Assembly: GCF_011400295.1 (NCBI RefSeq)
Contig: NZ_CP049859.1
Coordinates: 1,612,001-1,676,000, forward strand
Length of the DNA stretch: 64,000 nucleotides
Direction of reading: 5' to 3'
DNA from: Erysipelothrix sp. HDW6A
Lineage (GTDB): Bacteria > Bacillota_I > Bacilli_A > Erysipelotrichales > Erysipelotrichaceae
Shown: piece by piece, positions 1 through 8,305 of the stretch
How the letters are laid out: each line of letters starts with the position of its first letter
Numbering within the stretch: the first letter of the stretch is position 1
The notes under the pieces: model-generated
Seen by the model: only the letters and a program-made list of their open reading frames with translations
Databases searched by the model: none
What the model was told of the DNA's origin: nothing
Translations under genes and position numbers: made by a program

Positions 1-731
1 CCCCTAGCTTATTTACAATAATAATTACTGTACTATTAGTTGCTTCATCTCTAAGCAACATGCCACGACTAAACTTCTTTGGCATCATAATGCCAATCAT
101 CGTTGCAGTTATTATTAACAGAGAAATATTAAATATTAGTGATTCACTAAACTCATGGTGGTTAATACTATCTGGAGTGTTCTTAAGTCTTGGACTCCAG
201 AGTTTAATTCGAAAACGTCCAAAGAGTGGTAACTACTCAAATTACGATACCTATTCATCAAAATTTACTTATTCTAAAGATGATGATGACGATGAAGAAG
301 TTATTATCATTGATAATGATACGGATGATTTCGAAAATGAGTACAAAAAAGAGGCATTCAAATATAAAGACAAAGAATCCTATAGTGAAACAATTGACCC
401 TGATTATGTTCGTATTAATGCAACATTTACCGATAGAACGCGATATGTAAGAGCTGAGAACTTTACAGATGGTTCAATAGAGAATGATTTCGGATCATTA
501 CGTGTTTACTTTGATCAAGCTACATTTAATCCAAACGGCGCTCACTTAAACGTTGAGTGTAACTTTGGACAAGTTGTAATCTACTTACCACGTAACATCA
601 ATGTCATTAACAACATTAGTGCTACACTTGGTGGTGTTACCGATGATTTCAACCGCCCAGGTTACAATGCTCCTACTTTGGTCATTGATGGTGATGCGAA
701 TTTCGGCAATATTAAGATTATCTATCTATAG
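1..731 (+). CDS. LiaF-like cell-envelope stress membrane protein (5' end cut by window edge)
   Basis: The reading frame is open from the first bases of the window, so the gene begins outside it; the ATG at 60 is probably internal. The visible protein has two or three hydrophobic segments at its N-terminal end, an acidic lysine/aspartate-rich linker, and a C-terminal beta-rich part containing VYFDQATF and FGQVVIYLPRNI. That part resembles the C-terminal domain of LiaF/VraT-type proteins, which restrain envelope-stress two-component systems. No LiaRS partner is visible because the upstream DNA is missing. The family call rests on the C-terminal pattern only. The gene ends at a strong terminator shared with the opposing small gene. 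Confidence 0.65.
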   Translation, partial: PSLFTIIITVLLVASSLSNMPRLNFFGIIMPIIVAVIINREILNISDSLNSWWLILSGVFLSLGLQSLIRKRPKSGNYSNYDTYSSKFTYSKDDDDDEEVIIIDNDTDDFENEYKKEAFKYKDKESYSETIDPDYVRINATFTDRTRYVRAENFTDGSIENDFGSLRVYFDQATFNPNGAHLNVECNFGQVVIYLPRNINVINNISATLGGVTDDFNRPGYNAPTLVIDGDANFGNIKIIYL

Positions 732-735
732 AAAA

Positions 736-767
736 GAAGGAGAGCTTAGAGCTTTCCTTCTTTTTTT
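736..767. terminator. Intrinsic terminator after the LiaF-like gene
   Basis: A 10-bp stem (GAAGGAGAGC pairing with GCTTTCCTTC, one G-T pair) with a 5-base loop is followed by seven T on the + strand. Its left part also holds the stop codon of the opposing 59-residue gene. Confidence 0.85.
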
Positions 768-925
768 CTGAAAATATCAATGAGAATTACGGAGATAACC
801 GCAAATAAAATGATCAAATCAATACTTGACGATTGTATGTTGGAAACATACCCTGCATCAGCACCTAAGACCAACGAGATCCACGCTAAACCAAACCCTA
901 ACATTGCACGATTATACCATTTCAT
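746..925 (-). CDS. Small membrane protein, 59 residues, unknown function
   Basis: This frame reads MKWYNRAMLGFGLAWISLVL at its start and continues through a second hydrophobic segment (about residues 36-51) to a basic tail ending KKEGKL. A very good ribosome-binding site (GAAGGAGGGG) lies 6 bases before the ATG, and an extended -10 (TGATATAAT) lies further upstream at about 949-957. Two membrane helices are predicted by eye. No family is recognised. It overlaps the shared terminator, a normal arrangement for convergent genes. Expression signals make it more than a chance frame. Confidence 0.6.
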   Translation of the reverse strand: MKWYNRAMLGFGLAWISLVLGADAGYVSNIQSSSIDLIILFAVISVILIDIFRKKEGKL

Positions 926-1044
926 ATGCGCCCCTCCTTCATAGATAAATTATATCACTATTAAATATTAAATAGCTATTTTGAAGCATACTGTTTTACA
1001 AAAATTTCAAAAACGAAGATTTATCATTTCTTTCGTTTTAACTA

Positions 1045-1073
1045 TTGATTAATACTTGAAAGCTTGTTATAAT
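1045..1073 (+). promoter_or_regulatory. Promoter of tRNA-Leu
   Basis: A -35 box TTGATT (1045-1050), a 17-bp spacer and a perfect -10 TATAAT (1068-1073) place the start about 12 bases before the tRNA. Confidence 0.8.
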
Positions 1074-1092
1074 CTAAAAGCATTAAATATTC

Positions 1093-1177
1093 GCGGATGT
1101 GGTGAAATTGGCAGACACACTAGACTTAGGATCTAGCGCCTTCGTGCATGGGGGTTCGAGTCCCTTCATCCGCACCA
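1093..1177 (+). tRNA. tRNA-Leu (anticodon UAG)
   Basis: The acceptor stem GCGGATG pairs with CATCCGC. The anticodon stem CTAGA/TCTAG encloses the loop CTTAGGA, giving anticodon TAG, which reads CUA leucine codons. A long variable arm typical of leucine tRNAs follows, then a T arm with TTCGAGT and an encoded CCA end. The 85-base length fits a class II tRNA. Confidence 0.97.
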
Positions 1178-1192
1178 AAATTTAATCAGATA

Positions 1193-1218
1193 CCAATCTT
1201 AAAAAGATTGGTTTTTTT
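1193..1218 (+). terminator. Terminator of tRNA-Leu
   Basis: A perfect 8-bp stem, CCAATCTT with AAGATTGG around a three-base loop, is followed by seven T. It starts 16 bases after the tRNA CCA end. Confidence 0.9.
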
Positions 1219-1252
1219 ATGGTTTCGATATAATTAATATGGAGGTACCACT

Positions 1253-1693
1253 ATGAAGTATTTGACATTATTCAAAGACAGCAGCGAGTACTTAACGTTT
1301 GAGTTATTAGACCGCATCGATAAATATGAGTATGTTCCTGGAGAGTTTACCCCAAAATATGATCTTGCTGTAAAGTTAAAGACACAATTCTACGAGCTAA
1401 ATTATCGTCTTGATTTTTTAGCATATAATCTCGTTAGCTTTAGAAATTCACTGAATGACTTATATCACAGCATGAATGGAAAAGCTTATCTTAACAATGG
1501 ATTCTATGATAATGACTTAACAATTAATATCCACAACATCGGTAGTCTAGGAAAAATCGAACTGAATCTAGAGATACTTCGGTATGGTGCGAATGAAGGG
1601 TTTGTTGGAGAAGATCGATTCCTATTTATAAGAGGTATGGATCAATCCTATTTACCTGAACTTATACATGAACTCGATGAGTTTCTTAATTGA
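1253..1693 (+). CDS. Hypothetical protein, 146 residues (WapI-like?)
   Basis: A soluble protein with no signal peptide or membrane segment, preceded by the ribosome-binding site GGAGG 8 bases before the ATG. Alternating beta-type stretches (DLAVKLKTQFYELNYRLDF, then DLTINIHNIGSLGKIELNLE) and an acidic C-terminus loosely recall small immunity-type proteins of the WapI kind, which often occur as orphans. The likeness is weak and no catalytic motif is seen. It stands alone between the tRNA terminator and a bidirectional terminator. It is real by its start signals, but its function is unknown. Confidence 0.6.
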   Translation: MKYLTLFKDSSEYLTFELLDRIDKYEYVPGEFTPKYDLAVKLKTQFYELNYRLDFLAYNLVSFRNSLNDLYHSMNGKAYLNNGFYDNDLTINIHNIGSLGKIELNLEILRYGANEGFVGEDRFLFIRGMDQSYLPELIHELDEFLN

Positions 1694-1737
1694 AGATAAT
1701 ATCAATCAATAATCCTAAATGCTAATCAACGATACAA

Positions 1738-1775
1738 ACAGAGCCCACTATTGCGGTAGTGAGCTCTGTTTTTTT
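1738..1775. terminator. Bidirectional terminator between convergent genes
   Basis: A 13-bp stem with one mismatch (ACAGAGCCCACTA with TAGTGAGCTCTGT) has a T run on the + side and A residues on the left. It separates the hypothetical gene from the opposing response regulator. Confidence 0.85.
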
Positions 1776-1826
1776 AATATGAGTTTTCTGACAAATCGGT
1801 TCATTCTCTTTTAAATAATTAATTCG

Positions 1827-2603
1827 TTAATGTTGCTCCTTAAAATGATTTGGAGTCATCCCAAGATATTTCTTAAATACAATACTGAAATAACGTTGGT
1901 CTTTATATCCAACTGCATTTGCTACTTCGTATATTTTTATTGATGGATCCGTTAATAAATCGCAAGCTACCTTCATACGATAAACCGTTAGATACTCATG
2001 AAAGCTATAGCTTGTCTCCTGCCTGAACAGTCTGTTCAAGTAACTTTCTGAGACTTGTAAGTAATCAGAAGCAGTAGTAACACTAATATCATCTGAGTAA
2101 TTATCATGTATGAAACTTAGGACTTTTTGAATGTTTTCGTGCTTGCTTCGATCACTTTTCGAGAGATAACGGTTAACTGTTGATATTAAATCAGCACGGC
2201 TTACCTTACTCTGCTCTTTAAGAATTTTCATTGTTTCAACTTGTTTTTTTGCACTATCGATCGCTTCTTCTAAATCTGAGTCAGTAAAGGGTTTAAGTAG
2301 ATAATCGACCGCACCAAGTTGTAAAGCTTTCTTCGCATATTGAAACTCACTAAAAGCGCTTAATATAATAAATACAAAATTCTCTTTATCCGATAAAGCT
2401 TCAATCATTTCTAAGCCATCCATAAGTGGCATCTTAATATCTGTAATGATTATATCTGGCTGTAACTTTAAGGCTAAATCATAACCTTCTTTACCATTAC
2501 TTGCTTCGCCAATTATTTCAACATCATAGTCCTGCCAAGGTGTTGTCATAATGAGACCTTGACGTGTCATCACTTCATCTTCAACAATCAATGCTCTAAA
2601 CAT
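1827..2603 (-). CDS. YesN-type response regulator with AraC DNA-binding domain
   Basis: An N-terminal receiver domain carries the acidic pair E8/D9, the phospho-acceptor Asp55 in TDIKMP and the lysine of YLLKPF. The C-terminal 100 residues hold two helix-turn-helix units of the AraC type, ending with VGYKDQRYFSIVFKKYLGMTP. It lies 6 bases downstream of its sensor kinase gene, in the same direction as the ABC transporter genes, so it most likely controls that transporter. A pair of 8-bp direct repeats 11 bp apart at 8195-8213 is a candidate binding site. The length of 258 residues is short for YesN proteins, whose linker is often longer. Confidence 0.92.
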   Translation of the reverse strand: MFRALIVEDEVMTRQGLIMTTPWQDYDVEIIGEASNGKEGYDLALKLQPDIIITDIKMPLMDGLEMIEALSDKENFVFIILSAFSEFQYAKKALQLGAVDYLLKPFTDSDLEEAIDSAKKQVETMKILKEQSKVSRADLISTVNRYLSKSDRSKHENIQKVLSFIHDNYSDDISVTTASDYLQVSESYLNRLFRQETSYSFHEYLTVYRMKVACDLLTDPSIKIYEVANAVGYKDQRYFSIVFKKYLGMTPNHFKEQH

Positions 2604-2609
2604 AACTTA

Positions 2610-4331
2610 TCACTCCTCTATTGGAATCTCTATAAACACAACAGTCCCTTTACCCTTTTTACTTTCCCATCGTAGTCCATAGGATTCTCCAAAGTGTAAC
2701 TTCAATCTATTATTGACATTTATTATTCCGATACCCTGATTCTCTTTAGAAGCTTCACGTAAGACATCGACATCGCTTCCTATTCCATTATCAGCAATGG
2801 TAATATATAAAGTCTTATCATCAACCCATGAGTTGATTTCAATTATTCCTTCTTTTGATGAAGGCTCAATACCATGAATTATCGAGTTCTCAACAATAGG
2901 TTGAATAATCAATTTAGGAATCGAGTAAGTTAGTGCCTCTTCTTGAATATCTTTAAAATATCTTATTTTGTCTTTGTATCGGAATTGCTGAATATGAATA
3001 TAGCTTTCAACAAACGACAACTCCTCTTCCAAGCTTACAAAAGGATTTGTATTCATACTTGCTTTGAGAAGCACACTTAGTTCCGTTACCATCTCGGGTA
3101 TGTCGCTCACCCCACTTAACTTAGCTCTCCATTTAATAGAATCAAGTGTGTTATTTAAGAAGTGAGGATTAATTTGTGACATTAGAGATTTAATCTCTGC
3201 TATTCTCAGTAGTTCTTGTTTCTTATTGTCATTCTCATGATAGTAAGAAATACGCTCTAACATCTCATCGAATTGATAGGATAATTCTTCAAGTTCATTC
3301 GTATACTTTTCTTTAGTATCATCGTTATCATAGGGCCTAATTTCACGCATTCGATCCACAAGTTCTGATATAGGGTCTGATACCTTCCGTGTAGACCTAT
3401 ACCCAATGACTGTCGCAATAACCCCTGTGAAGGCAATCATACCTGCAATAGAAATCGATAGAAAGCGAACTTGGTCAGTCAACATAGAGTTTGGAACTAA
3501 GCCATAGATTTTTATACCATATTTCTCATTGACTCGAGTCATCATAGTCATATCTTCTAATTGAACTTTCACATCACTTGATTGATCAATGTCTAAACGA
3601 TCGTATCTAAAGATGTTTTGTAGGAAGGAGACCTGACTTCTAAAACTTGAATCATTATAGATAATCATATCCGCTTTGGTAGTTAAGATAAACTGAATGT
3701 ATCCAAAAGACGTTCCTTTTACCGAGGTAAGAATGTTTTGTAGATACTCAGTTGATACGTCCATTATGAGATAACCATAGTCTACTCCTTGACTCTGTAG
3801 TTTATACGCAATTGAGTAAGACGGCTTAAACTTATCGTCATTTAATGTCATGTTCGGAAAGAAAATTGCATGCTTTGCATTATTAGCTTCTAGGGTTCGA
3901 AATATTCCCCAATTTTGATATTTAGGTAGTGAATATAAATCTGGTAAATCATAGGTTCCGGTATAAGTGCCATCCGTCATGATATAGTACATATTTTGTA
4001 AGGACTTATCTCCACGCATGTATTGATACATACCACGATTAATATTTTCTTTAGATTCCGGTAATAGTTTAGAATCTTCATCAAACTTAGCTTCTTGAAT
4101 AATCGATCTTCCCATTGTTTCAATATCTGTAATTTGATTACTTATTGTGGTGTCAATTAATTCGTTTGCTGACATTAGAATCTCATTAAGTCTTGCATTC
4201 AGGTTTGATTGAGTTGATGTTTGAATAAAGTATACAGAAAAAACACCTAATAAAAGAAGTGGAATCGTCGAACTCAAAAGAATGATGAGAGTTAGTGTTC
4301 GTTTTATACTTCTATTTTTAGGTGTTCTCAT
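2610..4331 (-). CDS. YesM-type sensor histidine kinase
   Basis: The protein has a membrane helix near residues 13-35, a large outside sensor region of about 250 residues, a second helix near 290-312, a HAMP linker, and a His-kinase domain with the phospho-acceptor histidine in INPHFLNNTLD. The ATP-binding boxes are IVENSIIHGIEP (N box), DNGIGSD (G1) and GIGIINVNNRL (G2). This domain order is typical of the YesM/LytS group, which senses extracellular nutrients with AraC-type partners. The gene begins 9 bases after the permease gene, so sensor, regulator and transporter form one transcription unit. Confidence 0.93.
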   Translation of the reverse strand: MRTPKNRSIKRTLTLIILLSSTIPLLLLGVFSVYFIQTSTQSNLNARLNEILMSANELIDTTISNQITDIETMGRSIIQEAKFDEDSKLLPESKENINRGMYQYMRGDKSLQNMYYIMTDGTYTGTYDLPDLYSLPKYQNWGIFRTLEANNAKHAIFFPNMTLNDDKFKPSYSIAYKLQSQGVDYGYLIMDVSTEYLQNILTSVKGTSFGYIQFILTTKADMIIYNDSSFRSQVSFLQNIFRYDRLDIDQSSDVKVQLEDMTMMTRVNEKYGIKIYGLVPNSMLTDQVRFLSISIAGMIAFTGVIATVIGYRSTRKVSDPISELVDRMREIRPYDNDDTKEKYTNELEELSYQFDEMLERISYYHENDNKKQELLRIAEIKSLMSQINPHFLNNTLDSIKWRAKLSGVSDIPEMVTELSVLLKASMNTNPFVSLEEELSFVESYIHIQQFRYKDKIRYFKDIQEEALTYSIPKLIIQPIVENSIIHGIEPSSKEGIIEINSWVDDKTLYITIADNGIGSDVDVLREASKENQGIGIINVNNRLKLHFGESYGLRWESKKGKGTVVFIEIPIEE

Positions 4332-4340
4332 TAATACTCC

Positions 4341-6017
4341 TTAAACTACTGAAACTTTTCCTTTACTAATTACACTGAATAAAATAAACGAAAGAATCGT
4401 AGCTACTGTTAATATACTTGCTAAGGCTGCAGCAGTACCAAAACTTGCTCGAACAACCTCTGTATAAATAGCAACAGAAATTGTAGCAGTTTTACCTGTA
4501 TACAGCATAATACTTGAACTTAATTCGTTAATTGTACTGATCCAACTTAAGATTGCTCCAGAAATGATTCCAGGTAACATCAAGCGTGCCGTAACATTAA
4601 AGAATGACTTCATTGGAGAAACTCCAAGATTTATGGATGCTTCTTCAACACTTTGATCAACCTGTTGTAACATAGCACTTGACGATCTTACGGTATAAGG
4701 CATTTTCCTAATAACATATGCGATTATCATGATGATTGGTGTCCCTGTAAGAACAAGAGGTCCTGACTTAAATGCCATAGATAGTCCAATACCTAGAACA
4801 GCCCCTGGAATAACATATGGGAACATTACAAGAATATCAAGAACTTCTGATGACTTGGAACGTCTCTTAGTAATCAGATACGCAATAATTATACCTACTA
4901 TTATTATAACAATAATAGCTACTGTTGAATATGTAAATGTATTGGTAATATTTCGTCCGAGTTTATAGAAGATTGTACGATAGCTGTCTAAGCTGAATCC
5001 ACTCGTGAACATTGGTCCACTTGTCTTCAAGAAAGAAGTAAATACTACAACTATTTGAGGAAGGAATGTTATTGTTGAAATAGTAAACACAAGCAAGCTC
5101 ATTAATATTCTAGGAATTAAACTTAATTCCTCTACTTTTGGAGGACGTAAAGAACTCATAAAGTATTGTTTCTTATCGACAACTCGTTTTTGGTAGAGTA
5201 AGACAATTAATGAACATGACACAATAATAATACTTAGAGCAGAAGCAAGACCAGGGTTACCACCCATCTCACTCATAAATTCTTCATATACTAAGACTGG
5301 AAGAACTTTGTAACCTTCTCCAATAAGCATCGGTGTACCAAAGTCAGCAAGGCTAGACATAAAGACCATTATTGCCCCTGCAGCAATTGTAGGAAGAATT
5401 ACTGGGAATGTAACTGTCATAATACGACGCCATTTGCTCATCCCTAGATTCTCTGCCGCTTCTTCTAATGAAGCATCAATTCCTTCAAGTGCCCCCTTAA
5501 CATATAAATAAACATATGGATAGAGTTTCAATGTAAAGACTAAGATAATACCAAAGTAGCCATAAATAGACGGTACATTAAGTCCCAATTTAGTTAGAAA
5601 GTTTGTCACGACTCCATTACGACCTAACAACATAATCCAAGAGTAAGCTCCGATAAACGGTGGTGACATTAATGACATTACAATCATTACATTCACAATA
5701 CGTTTACCCCAAACATTAAATCGCGTTGTGATATAAGCAAGAGGAACCCCTACTAACACAGAACATAATGTAGTGATTAACGCTACTTTTAATGATCTAA
5801 AGAGAGTTTCATAATAGTACTTATAGGAGAAGAATGTTTTAAAGTTTTCAAGTGTAAAATTACCATCATAATCAAAGAAACTACTTGCAAACAACTTACC
5901 AAATGGAAATATTAGGAAAACAAAGAACATGATAAAGATCATTATTTTTGATATATCCCAGAAATCCATCTGTCCTTTTCTCATTCTATTAACTAATTTT
6001 CCTTTTTTCTTAATCAT
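4341..6017 (-). CDS. Fused double permease of an FbpB/AfuB-type ABC transporter
   Basis: At 558 residues this is two permease halves in one chain, with about twelve membrane helices. Each half contains an ATPase-coupling EAA loop: EAAENLGMSKWRRIM in the first and EASINLGVSPMKSFF in the second. Proteins of this layout are annotated as ferric iron permeases (FbpB), but the same family includes AfuB, which moves hexose phosphates. It overlaps the ATPase gene by 8 bases and is followed by the yesM-like gene. The substrate cannot be read from the permease; context favours a phosphorylated sugar. Confidence 0.88.
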   Translation of the reverse strand: MIKKKGKLVNRMRKGQMDFWDISKIMIFIMFFVFLIFPFGKLFASSFFDYDGNFTLENFKTFFSYKYYYETLFRSLKVALITTLCSVLVGVPLAYITTRFNVWGKRIVNVMIVMSLMSPPFIGAYSWIMLLGRNGVVTNFLTKLGLNVPSIYGYFGIILVFTLKLYPYVYLYVKGALEGIDASLEEAAENLGMSKWRRIMTVTFPVILPTIAAGAIMVFMSSLADFGTPMLIGEGYKVLPVLVYEEFMSEMGGNPGLASALSIIIVSCSLIVLLYQKRVVDKKQYFMSSLRPPKVEELSLIPRILMSLLVFTISTITFLPQIVVVFTSFLKTSGPMFTSGFSLDSYRTIFYKLGRNITNTFTYSTVAIIVIIIVGIIIAYLITKRRSKSSEVLDILVMFPYVIPGAVLGIGLSMAFKSGPLVLTGTPIIMIIAYVIRKMPYTVRSSSAMLQQVDQSVEEASINLGVSPMKSFFNVTARLMLPGIISGAILSWISTINELSSSIMLYTGKTATISVAIYTEVVRASFGTAAALASILTVATILSFILFSVISKGKVSVV

Positions 6018-7074
6018 TGAGGTTCACACTTCCTTCTTTATCGAAGATGTTAACTTTATCCTCCGCAACTTTAAGTACAACAGGACCTTCAGGTCGTATT
6101 GAGTTATTAGTTTGAGTATACTCGTTTACCTCAACTATTGAACCATCACTTAACTCAACTTCATAATTAACAAAATCACCTAAGAAAGTAGCTAATGTAA
6201 TTGTACCCTTAATTCCTTCAGCTTCATCACTAAATAGGAACTGTTCTGGACGAATTGACACCAATACTTCCTCACCACGATTCGCTTTATTCTTCTTATT
6301 AAATACGTAATCACCGATAATAATTGAGTTTTGATCGACAACTACTCCTTTTAAGAAATTAGATGTACCAATAAAGTTAGAAACGAATTTGTTAGCTGGA
6401 ACTTTATATAAGTAATCAGGCTTCGCAATTTGCATTACTTTACCTTTATTCATAACAGCAATTCTATCAGAGATTGCTAATGCTTCTTCCTGATCATGAG
6501 TTACGTAGATAGTAGTAATATTAAGTTGACGTTGTAATTTCTTAATAATTGTTCTCATTTGAACACGTAATTTAGCATCTAAGTTTGATAATGGCTCATC
6601 CATCAACAATATCTTTGGTTCAATAACAATTGCTCGTGCTAATGCAACTCGTTGTTGTTGCCCACCTGATAGAGCCTGTGGCATCCTATCCTTTAGGTCA
6701 GCAATCTGTACCGTTTCTAGAGCTCTCATGATTCGTTCATGAGCTTCTTCTTTTGGAACTTTTCGAGCTTTTAATCCATAACCAACGTTATCATAGATAC
6801 TTAGGTGAGGAAACACTGCATAGTTTTGAAACACCATACCAATATCACGTTTGTGAGCAGGCGAGTCATTAATTCTCTTGCCACCAAAATTTATATCTCC
6901 AGCTTCAATTGAGTTGAAACCAGCAATCATTCGCAATAAAGTTGTTTTCCCACAACCAGATGGACCTAATAATGTAAAGAATTCCCCTTCTTCAATAGAA
7001 ATAGAAACATCGTCAATTGCTTTAAAACTTCCGTACATTTTTACTGTATTGATTATATCTACATTAACACTCAT
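6010..7074 (-). CDS. ABC transporter ATPase (FbpC/AfuC type)
   Basis: The nucleotide-binding domain shows Walker A GPSGCGKTT, the signature LSGGQQQR, Walker B ILLMDEP and the switch histidine in THDQEEA. About 110 residues at the C-terminus form a TOBE-like regulatory part (SIRPEQFLFS). It belongs to the group that energises iron, putrescine and sugar-phosphate importers. The gene lies between the binding-protein gene and the permease gene, overlapping the latter. The 354-residue length is normal for the family. Confidence 0.93.
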   Translation of the reverse strand: MSVNVDIINTVKMYGSFKAIDDVSISIEEGEFFTLLGPSGCGKTTLLRMIAGFNSIEAGDINFGGKRINDSPAHKRDIGMVFQNYAVFPHLSIYDNVGYGLKARKVPKEEAHERIMRALETVQIADLKDRMPQALSGGQQQRVALARAIVIEPKILLMDEPLSNLDAKLRVQMRTIIKKLQRQLNITTIYVTHDQEEALAISDRIAVMNKGKVMQIAKPDYLYKVPANKFVSNFIGTSNFLKGVVVDQNSIIIGDYVFNKKNKANRGEEVLVSIRPEQFLFSDEAEGIKGTITLATFLGDFVNYEVELSDGSIVEVNEYTQTNNSIRPEGPVVLKVAEDKVNIFDKEGSVNLND

Positions 7075-7131
7075 AATAAATCTCCTATCCTCATCTAATA
7101 TTAGAAAAAGAGGGAAGCCCTCTTTCTCTAC

Positions 7132-8148
7132 TTATTGTCCAATAACAATATCTTTCCAAGCTTTCAAGTTTGCATCTTTTTGTTCTGCTGCCCAATTAAA
7201 GTCATAATCAATTAATTTAATTGTTGATAATGCTTCCAATCCTTCTGGAGCTTTGGCATCGTTACGAATTGAGCGGCGACTTAATTTATCAGACATAATT
7301 TCTTGTGTTTCTTTACTTAATACGAAGTCTACAAATTTCTTTGCATTGTCCATATTCTTAGCACCTTTGATGATAGCTACGCCATCAGGAATTGCAGATG
7401 TTCCTTCATCAGGATAAACAATTTTTACTGGTGCTCCGTTATTTACATATTTAATAGCTTCTTTTTCAAGTGTTAATCCAACTGAGTATTCACCTTCAGC
7501 AACACCTTTATAAACTCCTGATGAACTTGTAAGAACTTTACCATCAAGGTTTTTGTAGAATTGCTCTAAAAATCCCCAACCATCAGTATCTTTTCCATAT
7601 GCTTGAACCATTGTTGCCATAATTGTATATGCTGATCCACTCTTAGCAGGATCTGCCATAGCAATTTTACCATTGAATTCTTCATTTAGAATGTCTTTCC
7701 AAAGTTTAGGTGCATTTTCTTCAGATACTAAATTAGTATTGTACATCATTACCATTGGTAATGGACTTTCTCCTGTCCAACGGTAATCTTTGTCATAGTA
7801 TTGTTTATCAATATTTGCCAATTCTGGTGATTGATAAGCTTCGAAATATTTTGTGTATGAAGCAAGTGATTCAGCACCACCACCCCATAATACATCACCT
7901 AATGGATTTCCATCTTCAGCTTCCACACGTTTTAGTAACTCACCTGTACCTGCTGCAACTGGCTCAACTGTAATCCCAGTTTTTTCTTGAAACTCCTTAA
8001 CAATTAAGTTAATTGTTTCTGCTGGGTGAGGAGAATAGACTACCAGTGTTTCACTCTTTGATCCACCGTCTCCTTTACTTGTTGACGAACATGCAGTTAA
8101 AGCAAGAGCTAAAAATGCAACTGTCATTACTTTAAACATTTTCTTCAT
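7132..8148 (-). CDS. Lipoprotein solute-binding protein, AfuA-like (probable sugar-phosphate binder)
   Basis: A lipoprotein signal peptide ends in LALTAC, so the protein is anchored outside the membrane through that cysteine. The body is a class II periplasmic-binding fold of 338 residues. The paired tyrosines that hold iron in FbpA proteins are absent; the matching region reads SSSGVYKGVAEGEYSVGL, with serine-rich and Glu residues that better fit AfuA-type phosphorylated-sugar binders. It is the first gene of the transporter-sensor operon and faces a phosphohexomutase gene. The default iron annotation is therefore doubtful. A cre site lies just upstream of its ribosome-binding site. Confidence 0.85.
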   Translation of the reverse strand: MKKMFKVMTVAFLALALTACSSTSKGDGGSKSETLVVYSPHPAETINLIVKEFQEKTGITVEPVAAGTGELLKRVEAEDGNPLGDVLWGGGAESLASYTKYFEAYQSPELANIDKQYYDKDYRWTGESPLPMVMMYNTNLVSEENAPKLWKDILNEEFNGKIAMADPAKSGSAYTIMATMVQAYGKDTDGWGFLEQFYKNLDGKVLTSSSGVYKGVAEGEYSVGLTLEKEAIKYVNNGAPVKIVYPDEGTSAIPDGVAIIKGAKNMDNAKKFVDFVLSKETQEIMSDKLSRRSIRNDAKAPEGLEALSTIKLIDYDFNWAAEQKDANLKAWKDIVIGQ

Positions 8149-8161
8149 TTACTTTTCCTCC

Positions 8162-8175
8162 TGTAAACGCTTTCT
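8162..8175 (-). promoter_or_regulatory. cre site (CcpA) in front of the AfuA-like operon
   Basis: TGTAAACGCTTTCT matches the consensus TGWAARCGYTWNCW at all 14 positions. It lies between the probable promoter and the ribosome-binding site of the binding-protein gene, so CcpA bound here would repress the operon when a preferred sugar is available. Confidence 0.85.
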
Positions 8176-8194
8176 TATGATATTTTAAGAATAC

Positions 8195-8213
8195 CACATG
8201 AATTTCACATGAA
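8195..8213. promoter_or_regulatory. Direct repeat, candidate YesN/AraC-type operator
   Basis: CACATGAA occurs twice, at 8195-8202 and 8206-8213, exactly one helical turn (11 bp) apart. AraC-family proteins with two helix-turn-helix units typically bind such tandem half-sites. It lies between the divergent transporter and phosphohexomutase genes. Confidence 0.5.
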
Positions 8214-8305
8214 CAATGTATCAAAACAGTCAAAATGTTTAATATCCGATACAGAGCTTGTTTTTACTTGAAAATATCGATAATTTAGAATTAGGAGGAA
8301 ATTAT

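Noticed and set aside
4729-4968. Open frame on the + strand opposite the fused permease gene
   Set aside because: It lies wholly inside a clear coding gene on the other strand, has no ribosome-binding site and shows no family pattern. The same holds for other opposite-strand frames such as 8770-8979, 34100-34519 and 56408-56741.
7132-8148. Ferric iron-binding protein (FbpA)
   Set aside because: The fold fits, but the tyrosine pair that binds iron is missing and the surrounding regulation is of the carbon-source type.
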